Assembly: GCF_947172395.1 (NCBI RefSeq)
Contig: NC_069093.1
Span: 3,011,561 to 3,075,560 of the forward strand
Length of the DNA stretch: 64,000 nucleotides
From: Bicyclus anynana
Taxonomy: Eukaryota; Arthropoda; Insecta; Lepidoptera; Nymphalidae
Direction of reading: 5' to 3'
Below are positions 47,801 to 57,200 of the stretch, piece after piece. A model generated the notes under the pieces. It did no database searches, had not been told where the DNA came from, and saw only the letters and a list, made by a program, of their open reading frames with translations. The translations under genes were made by a program, and so were the position numbers. How positions within the stretch are numbered: position 1 is the stretch's first letter; each line of letters opens with the position of its first letter.

Positions 47801-49458
47801 TATTTTTGAGTGCAATAAAGTATCTCTTCTACAATGATGATGATAACGATGATACGTAAGCTTTAAAAACATCTGTTTCTGTTCCCAGGACTCACACTAA
47901 AGAGAAGCCGTTCGAGTGTCCGGACTGCGGCAAGTGCTTCAGCTCAACCACAACACGGAACAGCCACAGGCTCATACACAACGATGACAAAAACTACATT
48001 TGCAAACTGTGTGATATGGCCTTTAAAAAGCCTTCGTAAGTTATTGCCAATTATTTGGAAGGTTTATGGGAAACCTCTTTTGTTTTGTCATCTGATGGTA
48101 TACCACTTCCATCTCGTGAAGACAAAAAGACATATTGTCGACCAATAACACCCAACTGAAAATTTCGCTCTCTCTTTCGTAACAATAGCACAAAAGCGAG
48201 GATGGAACACCCACCACTGTTCACACACAAAGTTTAGCCAATATTATGATTATGAACAAATATGTTTGTGAATCCAACGACTAGGAGTTTATCAAATTCA
48301 AAACAAATGGAAAGAATTATTTTATAGGCATTGTAAAATAAATAAATTTTATTTACTCTGCTTCAGAATTTTATCCTCCATTATTGAACTATTTTTTTTT
48401 ATGTAGAATTCAACAATGGGCATCCTACCTTACTTACCTTATCAGCCGATAGACGTCCACTGCTGGACATAGGACTCTTGCATGGATTTCCAAACAAAAC
48501 GATCTCGTGCCGCGAGCATCTAGCTGCGTCCTGCACCCCCCATGATGTTCTCGGTCCACCTAGTGGGCGGTCGACCAACACTGTGCTTTCCGGTGCGGGG
48601 TCGCCATTCCAGCACCTTGGGACCCCAACGTCCATCGGCTCTTCGAAGTATGTGGCCTGCCCATTGCCACTTCATCTTCGCGACTTGCTGAGCTATGTCA
48701 GTGACTTTGGTTCGTCTGCGGATCTCTTCATTCCTGATTCGATCACGCAGAGAAACTACAAGCATAGCTCGCTCCGTCGCCCGCTGAGTAACTGAGCCTT
48801 CTAATAAGGCCCATAGTCAGCGACCAAGTCTCTGGTCCGTATGTCATCACTGGCAACACGCATTGATCGAAGACTTTCGTCTTCAAGCACTGAGGAATTT
48901 CGGACGAAAAGATGTCGCGGAGTTTCCCGAACGCTGCCCAGCCGAGCTGGATTTGGCGATTCACCTCTTTCTCGAAATTGTCTACCTAACTGGACTGTGT
49001 GTCCTAGGTATATATATTCGTCTACGATTTCGAGCGCAGAGTCCTCAACAATAACTGGGTGGAGCGGTACATGAGCATTAGTCATGATCTTCGTCTTGCT
49101 CATGTTCATTTTTAGGCCCACTTTTTTATACCTCTGCAATAATCTACACGCTCGATAAATGTTTAGAGTGTCATCTTACATAATATGTTTTTCATAAAAA
49201 ACCAGGCTGCTATAGAGATAAAAAGAAATCCGTGAGAATTCAACCAAATCAATATATTCAAACCTAGTCATCATCCCCATTGTCCGCAGGTATCTTCGCG
49301 TCCACATGATAAGTCACACGAAAGAGAAGCGCTACTTCTGCTCGTACTGTGATGTGGCCTTCGGTCGCTCCGACCACCGCAACCGTCATGAGCGAACCGC
49401 GCACCAGCGACCCTACATCAAATCTGAGACAGCACTGAAACAAACTAACATACAGTGA
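35822..49458 (+). CDS. ZAD-C2H2 zinc-finger protein, paralogue A
   Basis: Probable sequence-specific DNA-binding nuclear protein of the insect ZAD family; the target is unknown. Exons: 35822-35941, 37062-37401, 43893-44171, 44982-45180, 46560-46649, 47889-48035, 49290-49458; total 1344 nt, 447 residues. The ZAD has Cys pairs C3/C6 and C52/C55 (the second in KLCDKC), which bind one zinc and mediate dimerisation in the family. An acidic linker (EVPSSGDELLSVIKKIKYE) and a Lys/Arg-rich stretch follow, then nine C2H2 or C2H2-like fingers, beginning CEECGKAVIDLASHMKQH and ending CSYCDVAFGRSDHRNRH. Several fingers are split by introns, always as in paralogue B. The ATG is preceded in frame by TAA. 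The second intron (37402-43892) was enlarged by a Penelope-like insertion. No frame break is visible. Confidence 0.9.
36125..36641. mobile_element. Non-autonomous hAT element with 8-bp target duplication
   Basis: Inverted ends TAGGGATGAAACGATAC and its complement; target duplication CCAATGGA at 36117-36124 and 36642-36649. The subterminal DNA repeats GTATCGATAC-like palindromes many times. No transposase frame. Confidence 0.9.
37735..37925 (-). mobile_element. SINE family 2, headless copy
   Basis: Reverse of the family tail and body: CAAGTTAGTCCTTGATTAC, CTTTCGGTTTCTACATGAC, GGCCAAAGCCTCCAACCAG. Confidence 0.85.
38654..38711 (-). ncRNA. Hammerhead-like motif, 3' repeat copy
   Basis: Reverse-strand copy of the motif at 43700-43756, with the same core boxes: CTGAGGA, GAAA and CGTACGTA. 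It lies in the 3' terminal repeat of the main Penelope copy. Confidence 0.48.
38825..41268 (-). pseudogene. Penelope-like reverse transcriptase/GIY-YIG ORF with one frameshift
   Basis: A frame of 611 codons (41268-39433) and one of 199 (39424-38825) together make one polyprotein. A single A is missing near 39430 compared with the inverted copy, which reads through. RT landmarks are SLDVDSLF (motif A), GLAMGSPLSPLMADIF and YRYVDDIII (catalytic YVDD box). The C-terminal part has the GIY-YIG endonuclease signature (GVYKLQCSECNATYIGQTGR). The start MMNFRKVT falls inside the terminal repeat. It is a retroelement copy, not a host gene. Confidence 0.92.
41349..41404 (-). ncRNA. Hammerhead-like motif, upstream repeat copy
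   Basis: Third copy of the motif, in the upstream pLTR-like repeat of the main Penelope element. Two such motifs flanking one element body would allow both ends of the RNA to be processed, if active. Confidence 0.48.
41745..43585 (+). pseudogene. Inverted, 5'-truncated Penelope-like RT/GIY-YIG ORF with a nonsense codon
   Basis: The copy begins inside the ORF (SLETLAVDTELA region). At 41973-41978 it has GAGTAAGTG where the sister copy reads GAGTATGTG, so Tyr became a stop. From 41978 it is open for 535 codons through the YVDD box and the GIY-YIG domain to 43585. The two copies differ at few residues, so the duplication is young or was copied together. The 5' third of the protein is missing. 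Confidence 0.92.
43700..43756 (+). ncRNA. Hammerhead-ribozyme-like motif in the Penelope terminal repeat
   Basis: CTGAGGA (43711-43717) fits the CUGANGA core. A GC-rich hairpin (43719-43734) with G.U pairs follows, then GAAA (43735-43738). The next bases, CGTACGTA, can form a 2-bp stem III with a GTAC loop and put the expected cleavage after the A at 43746. TCTC (43707-43710) pairs with GAGA (43747-43750) as stem I. Penelope-like elements are known to carry minimal hammerheads in this place. One unpaired T at 43718 departs from the consensus, so activity is uncertain. Confidence 0.5.
44395..44965 (-). mobile_element. Fragments of GC-ended and ATATTAGTATAGAT retroposons with CCTACCCCTA run
   Basis: GAGTCGCGGGCGTCTACTAG closes one fragment at 44431. 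A second at 44650-44965 has about 100 bp of CCTACCCCTA-like repeats and ends ATAATATTAGTATAGAT, 16 bp before the acceptor of the zinc-finger exon at 44982. Confidence 0.75.
45340..45538 (-). mobile_element. Retroposon copy (ATATTAGTATAGAT family), near full
   Basis: Starts ACTAGTAGACGCCGCGCGG and ends GATAATATTAGTATAGAT. Confidence 0.87.
46190..46472 (-). mobile_element. SINE family 2, full copy
   Basis: Reverse orientation from poly-T through GTACCGGAACGCTAAATCG to CACTGCGCCACGGAGGCC, the tRNA-like head. Confidence 0.9.
46790..47127 (+). mobile_element. GC-ended retroposon with GGGTAGGGGTA run
   Basis: Body ACTACTCGACGGATTTTAAC, then about 85 bp of GGGTAGGGGTAGG-type repeats (47004-47088), ending AGTCGCGGGCGTCCGCTAG. 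The body matches the copy at 50750-50955, which lacks the run. Confidence 0.8.
47392..47715 (-). mobile_element. SINE family 1, full copy
   Basis: CATATTCGGCTCACTGCTG at the left, the tRNA-like head at the right (sense AGCCGTGATAGCCCAGTGG). Starts in a CATCATCAT tail. Confidence 0.9.
48420..49165 (-). pseudogene. RTE-type LINE, C-terminal RT fragment and 3' end
   Basis: The - strand encodes KMNMSKTKIMTN, YIYLGHTVQLGR, VMTYGPETWSL, KWQWAGHILRR and GRPPTRWTENI in order, with frame breaks. It ends with the conserved 3' sequence ATGTCCAGCAGTGGACGTC. It lies in the last intron of ZAD gene A. Confidence 0.87.
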
Positions 49459-51272
49459 AACATAAAAATGCACTATCTAACTATTGTGTCTGGTTGCTGT
49501 AGGCTCCTTATTTGGACTGCTGTTGCGTCAATTGAAGATTTGATCAAAAAAAAATGTGTGCCGTCACTATTTTGTACAAGTAATATGCAGAAAAGAACAG
49601 AATGTGAAAGGACCTAAATATGTCATAATGATAAAATAAAATAGCGCATGACGACGCGTCGCCACACCTTACTGCATATAGACTATATATATGTACCATC
49701 ATATAGCATGCGTCGCCACGGCAGAAATCGGTTTTACGTGCGGCTTTAGATGTTTCACATCAAAACTCAGTTCGAAGAAAGAGAGGAGAGATAATGTCTC
49801 GTAATGGTATTGAGACTAATGGGGCTAATAAAATTGCATCAATGTACCAAAGTGCATCTAGGGATACTTAGATTGCTTAGGGGGTCAATTGTTTAATTGC
49901 CAAACATTCAACTTCACTAATTTACTGGGGAATAGGGTAGGATACTTATAGACGTTTGTGAAAAAAAAGACAATGTACCATAAAATAGAGGATACGCTTG
50001 AAAACTCAATTCCTTTGTGTTGGAAATGGGAAGATATTACGTTTTAAAGATATTTTTATTTATTATTAAATAAATTTTAAAAAATGGTCTGTTTATTATT
50101 TTAACCGACTAAAAAAGGAGGTGGTTCTCAATCCGACGCGTATGTTTTTTTTTTAATGTTACCACTTAAGTTCGTCATTTCTTAACCTATTTTAAAATTC
50201 TTTTTAAATTCATGAAAATCAACAACGAAATGGCCCGTACTGTGGCGATTTCGTTATATTCACATTAACACAAAATTACTGAACAGATTTTTATGAAAAT
50301 TAAATATTATGACCAATGATAATTTTATATTATAGATAGGTTAAGTTCCTACAAAATCACCACAAAAAGTAATCCGAATAATAGGCTACAACACTGAGCG
50401 CACACATGCACAATTTTGTCTTTAATTCCATTATATATTTATGAATATATAATGTGATCGCGTGGCTCTCTCTACCACGCGATGGACCCGGTGAATCCAT
50501 GGAATGCTAAGATATTCGTCTCTCTTTTTTCACTTCCTGAACTCACAACTCGACATTGTAGACGATACTTAGGTATTATTTGTTTAAACAACGTTCGTTG
50601 TTGACCGTTGTGGTTCTTTAACTTATATTAAATCAGAAATCTGTAGAGAGGTCAGTTATGTACATGAAATGTATTTCCAAAATAACTCATCAGGGCGTGT
50701 TCAGTCATCAATACTGATGCCAAAAATGCAATCAGTAAAATTTTTGTCTTGTCTATCTGTTCGTTATAGAAATAAAAACTACTCGACGTATTTTAACGAA
50801 ACTTGGTACAATTATTCTTCATAGCTACTCCTGGCAATAGGAGCAGAGTATTGAAGAGAAATGTTGGAAAACCAGGCGAAGTGACTCCATTTTTACTGTA
50901 AGGACTGGATTAAAGAAGTCTAAGGGCGGACGAAGTCGTGGGCGTCCGCTAGTTATAAAATATTATTATAGTCTATTTTATTTGGTCTGAGAGTTTACGT
51001 AGACAGAGAAAGTAATGAACTCCGTCCAAGTGACACAATTACAAATTGTTAAAGTCAAAATGACAATGGGACAAATTAAAAAAAAAAAAAAAAAAATCAA
51101 AATGACAATGACATTGACAATTACAGGCAATGGTCCGTCGCCGTGGTAGTGGGGCTTATTGTAAATAAAACTAATAAAAACTTTAAAATAAAATATTTCT
51201 AAGCCCGTCCAGTCAGAAATTGAAAAGAATTCGTGGATTAGAAATTAAAATATCAATTATTGAGCTAACGAT
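49459..51272. other. Intergenic region between the two zinc-finger genes
   Basis: An AATAAA at 49635 may end the gene A transcript. 50105-50310 is the GGAGGTGGTTCTCAATCC dispersed repeat and 50750-50955 a GC-ended retroposon. A run of about 19 A lies near 51078. The gene B promoter should be within the last few hundred bases, but no clear core element was seen. Confidence 0.6.
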
Positions 51273-54200
51273 ATGGCAGACAAGGACGTTTGTCGAATAT
51301 GTTTAACCGAGGCAGTTGAACGAGACATCACTCAGTTATCAGAAGAATTGAGCGGTGACAACAAAACTTATGAAGACATACTGTTGTTTTGTTTAAATAT
51401 TGAGGTAAATATCATCATACGCTATTATGGAAGGCTTAGCACCCGCTCACTTACAATTCTAGTGGCCGACTATCGTACAACTAAATTGCAAACGTTTTCA
51501 ATTTAGTTGGACAACTTTTCAACTGTACATAATCGAAAGGGAATCAGGATTCTGATGTGATTGGTGTGTTTGTTAGTTGGACGACTTAGGAAGTTAACAT
51601 ATATTGCTATACGTTATTAAACTCTGCGATAGTCGGCCAACTAAGAATTGTAATTGTATTGTGGTGTGTGGCTGCTCTGAGACGCTTCTCCTATGGTGGA
51701 CTTATATCATAATATTGTTGTTTGTTATCATGATTGTGTAAACAATAGCTTTAACATTTTCTGCTGCTCCACAACATAGGCTCAGCTATGTCAGGCTCAC
51801 AATACCAAAAATATATAAAATGAGACTTTCCCAGATGTGTCTTCTTACTTAAAAAAAATAAATTATATTTTTTCTTTTATATTCTTATTTTATATTGAAG
51901 AAGACAAGGAGTTTGCAAGAAATTCGTGTTGTAGATCACTTTATTGCATTGGGGAGGCCAGTGTCTCATAAAACAGCTACTGGTTAGACCAATACTTGCC
52001 AAGAACTGATCACCTTCCCTTAGGACACATAAAATAAATGCTTGACAGACTTGCTTGAATTCTATTAAAATATGAATGTTTTCACAACAGTACAAGATTA
52101 TAGATATATCGTAAGATATCAAAAGCTAGGCATATTTTCAGCTTTCCAATACTATAATTTCTTCTGATTCTTGTTTTAGGATTTATGAAAAAATTAAATA
52201 TATTTTCTTTTTATTGATTGTTGTTTAGGTTTCGCCTGAATCAAAACTGACATCAAAGTTGTGTGTTGAATGCTTTAGAAAAATAATATTGTTCCATAAC
52301 TTCAAGACATTAGCATTAAAGAATGATGCATATTTACATTGTCTACAAAAACAGAGGTATAGAAAATGTGCTGTTTTTGAGACAGACACCATAAAATGTG
52401 AGGAAATAAGCAATGGACTATCTGATGATGCATTATGTGACACAGTACCACTTAGCAAAATGGAATTTGAAATAAAAAATGAACATAACATAGAAGATGT
52501 GCCCTCAGATGATGAACTGCTTAGTGTTATAAAGAAAATAAAATATGAATATGGTTCTGAAGCATGTAAAGAAAATAGTAAGTAATTAAACATTCTTCCA
52601 GTTTTTATAATTAACTAGCGGACCCATTTAAGCTTTGCTTTGACTTTTGTGCACTTCTTCTCTACCTAACTTACTCCCACCCTACACCTACCCTACCTCT
52701 ACCCTACCCCTACCCTACCTCTTCCGTTCCCTACCACACCCCTACCCTACCCTACCCCCTACTCAACACCACTGATTTAGATAAAAAATGTGATTTCATT
52801 TGCTACTAAAATTAACTTTTGGTATAAAGTCCCAAGTAGGTACTAACAGATTTTCATGCAATTTTCATATCACCTATGTTTTATTGAGATTTTAACTACC
52901 ACCATAGAAATGTTTTTTACTGACCCATTAGGTCACTTGAAGGTTAAGAGTTTCATAACATTCCAGAAGAATCTCTACCCAAGGCTAAAAATAAAGGCAA
53001 AAAGGTGAAAGTGAGGAAAAAGAACAAAGAACCGGAGCAAAGAGAGAAGATATGTGAAGAGTGTGGCAAAACTGTTGTCAACTTGTTTGAGCATATGAAG
53101 CTGCATCTGCCCGCCACTGAGCGGAAGAGGATCCAGTGCAAAGTGTGTGATAAAACATTTGCCAGCTACGGAGCGAGATACAGACACAATAAAATTAAAC
53201 ATTTGGGCATAAAACAACATTGTGATGAGTGTGGCAAAGGTAAATTAGATTTTTAACACTTTATTTGTGATAACTTTTTAAAAAAAAATAATATAGGTCC
53301 TGATTACAGAAAAGGCAATATGCCATTGCCTTCTCTGTAATCAGGTACCTACGCTAGGTTAATCTCTAAATCAGGAAGTGGCCACCTGATTTAGTTTATT
53401 TAAACATATTTATCCCCAGCTGGACCTATTAAGGTTTTCTTATTTGGTCCAAGTCTAGCTGGTCCGCTTCGCCCGTGGCTAGTTACCTCCCTACTGGCAA
53501 AGACATAATTCCAAGCTATTTAGTGTTCCGGTATGATGTTGTGTAGAAACCAAAAGACATGAATTTTCATCCATGAGATTGTATACAAAAGCTAACTTGT
53601 AATTAATAAAAAAAAATATTCCAGACTGTTTGATTCTAGAAAGCATGCTACTAGGCACCTCATGGCGATAGATATAACAGTAATATGGCTTTCTCTTTCG
53701 TTGCAATGGGATAAAAAAGAGAGGAATATTTTAATCTGGAGATATGTTGCTGATGCCTCCTAGGACTACTAAGATAAAAAGTAAATCAGTCATCAAAATG
53801 CAATATTTCATCAAGATTGGTATTGAATGCGATATTTCACCAAAATGCAATATTTCACTAAAACACAATATTTCATCACAATTGGTATTGAATGCGATAT
53901 TTTACCAAAATGCAATATTTCATCACGATTGATATTGAATGCGTTATTACAGCAAAAATCATCAAACAATATGCTGGTATGAAATATTGCAATCAGCTCG
54001 TAAGGTCAGTTTATAGCCGAGCGACTGATCACTGGTGGATTAAACTGGACAAACAAACATGAAACTTTCAGACGTAGTGAGTCTGCGCAACCACCACCTG
54101 CTGATGCACAGCGCGGGCAAGCTGCCGCACGAGTGCGTGCCGTGCGGGCGCCGGTTCATCTCGCGCGCCAAGCGCGACCTGCACATGGCGCGCCACACCA

Positions 54201-57200
54201 AGGATCGGCCCTACGTGTGCGACATGTGCGACAAGGACTTCCGGCACAACATTGGCCTCTTACAACACAAGTAAGTGGATAAAGATCGGACCGGCCCCAC
54301 GTGTGCGACATGTGCGACAAGGACTTCCACCACAACATCGGCCTCTTACAACACAAGTAAGTGGATAAAGATCGGACCGGCCCCACGTGTGCGACATGTG
54401 CGACAAGGACTTCCGCCACAACATCGGCCTCTTACAACACAAGTAAGTGGATAAAGATCGGACCGGCCCCACGTGTGCGACATGTGCGACAAGGACTTCC
54501 GGCACAACATTGGCCTCTTACAACACAAGTAAGTGGATAAAGATCGGACCGGCCCCACGTGTGCGACATGTGCGACAAGGACTTCCGGCACAACATTGGC
54601 CTCTTACAACACAAGTAAGTGGATAAAGATCGGACCGGCCCCACGTGTGCGACATGTGCGACAAGGACTTCCGCCACAACATCGGCCTCTTACAACACAA
54701 GTAAGCATGATCCCTATATGACTGATGACCTATGAGTTTCTGATATGGGCCGTAAATTACATAGCTGGGCATTAACTCGTTAATACGTTAATCGTTAATT
54801 AACGAAGTTAACATTTTGATTAACGGATTAACTTTTATAGATGTTAACGGACCCGTTAACTTCCGTTAACATGCAGAAGTCCGTTAATCGTTAATCCAAT
54901 GCCTACTATTTACCGCGCGACGCGAAAAACAGGTCCAGAGAAGTAAGAAATGACGAATGATATTTTTTTCAAAGAAATCAACAAATTGCTATATTTATAT
55001 TAAATATAGATAAAATCAACAAAAACAAATTACACTTTTCCCCAGTGCTCATCCTTATTTTTCCAATGGTGATCTCACACAATGATATAAAAATGTAATA
55101 TTACACAGTCATATTAACGGATTAACGATTAACGTTAACTTGCGTTAATTTTTCCGGAATGTAACGCTTTAACGTTTAACGAAGCTAACTTTTTTTGTAG
55201 TGGATTAACGATTAACGAAGTTAACTATTTGATTAACGGTGCCCAGCTATGGTAAATTACTTTATATTCACCCTCGAAAAGAGTACTAATATTGTAAACG
55301 CGAAAGTTTGTATGGATGTTTGTTACTCTGTAACGCCGTTACTACTGAAGCGATTTGGCTGAAATTTGGAATGGAAATCTGGATTGACACATAGGCTACT
55401 TTTTATCCCGAAAAAATCCATGGTTTCCCGAGATTTGCGAAAACTGATGATTTTGTTGATGTGAATGTTTGTTACTCTTTCACGCCTCGATTACTGAACC
55501 GAATTAGCTGTAAATTTGGTATTAAGATATATTATAGCCTGGATTAACACATAGGCTACGTTTTATCCCGGAAAAATCCATGGTTCCCGAGGGATTTGTG
55601 AAAAACTAAATTCCACACGGACGAAGTCGCGGGCGTCCGCTAGTTACTTTATATTCACCCTCGAAAAGAGTACTATTTTACATACTTGTGCGATAAATCT
55701 TGGAAGCTAAACTATAGATAAGTTTGCGCGTGGCCAAAATCGGAACTAATCAAAAGTGCCGCCATCTTCTCGTGTATCTATCTCTTGGCGGGTAAAAGAG
55801 ATCACTAACGCTGGCAACATAATAGGCTACTCGCCTGCTGTATAAAACTAAGAAGATTTTTTCCATATAGGCAGTTTAGATGCCTAGAAACTCTAATTAC
55901 ATTTTTATTTGTGAAAATAATCTCGTAATTGTAATATTTTTATAAAACAAAATTGTATTTTTATCACATCACCGAAGCGCCAATTATAAACTGAGGCGTC
56001 ATTCGCTACAAGGCATCGGCTTGTGATTGGCGCTTGCGGTGACGTGATATATCACATCACTGCAAACGCCAATCACGCTGTTATCGCTGTGAATGACGTC
56101 ACTTGCTAATGTGTTTTGTTTCGGCGGCATAAATTTTACGTAGATATTTTTTTATTTATATTAAACTTTTTACTGGTTATTATTGACGGGACAAAGTAAA
56201 ATTTAGCTTATAATACTTTCGTAATTCAGTTTAAACACTGTTTACAAAAGAGGCGTGCGCACATTCTAGAAGCATTTACTCGTAATCGGTTGCAGTGGGC
56301 CAACATACGTCAATGACATGTCTCGTGAAAAGAAAAATACATTATCGACCAATAGCGAGTTGAAATATCGCGCTCTCTTTCGTGTCATCGCAACAAAGCG
56401 AGAGCGAGCGAATATTTGCGATCGCGCCACTGTTGCTCCAATTTTGTGTAACTTTTCCGTCTCGAATATATGTTGTGGTGCTGGTGGTATTTTTTTATAT
56501 AGACAAGGCCTATGCTATTCTATAAAAAAAAACTTTCTTATTTGGACTAATTTGACAAACATTGCTATGCTAAATAACTATTAAAATAATTTTCAATAAA
56601 TATCTATTTTTTTTTCATTAATACTTTTAATTTCAGACGTCAAGTACATGACAAGGAGAAGACCCATCTATGTCAAATCTGCCCAAAGAGATTTTTCAAG
56701 AAATATAACCTTCTGGTGCATTTAAGGCAAGTTGCCACTTTTAATTTATTCAAAGACCTGATAAGGTCATGTTACTCTAGATTGTGTGTTTAAAAACACT
56801 ATATTTATGTCCACTAGTGATAGTATAAACACACCCAGACACTGTAAAACATCCATGATTATCACACAAATATTTTCCAGTTGTGGGAATCGAATCCACG
56901 GCAGTGAAGGTAGAATGCAAGGTTGCAAGGTTACTACCCACTATATCACAAGAGTGTCTAGTATTTGTGTATAGCTTGGCAACTTCGTTCATAACACTCC
57001 CAATAATCGGCGCGGGGTGGAGGGCGTGTAGTGATGAATGAAAAGCCCACGACTGATGCACGTCACTTCCCCGCACGCACTATTTCACACCGGCGCAGTC
57101 TTCCCCCTGTCGCCCGCATATCATGAGAGTATTATCAACAAACTTGCAAGACTATAATGTTACTAGGTATGCAAAATCACTTGAAACTTTGTTACATTAG

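Noticed and set aside
54199..54706. CRISPR-like regular repeats
   Set aside because: Contiguous 86-bp units with no unique spacers, in a eukaryotic gene; it is a tandem duplication.
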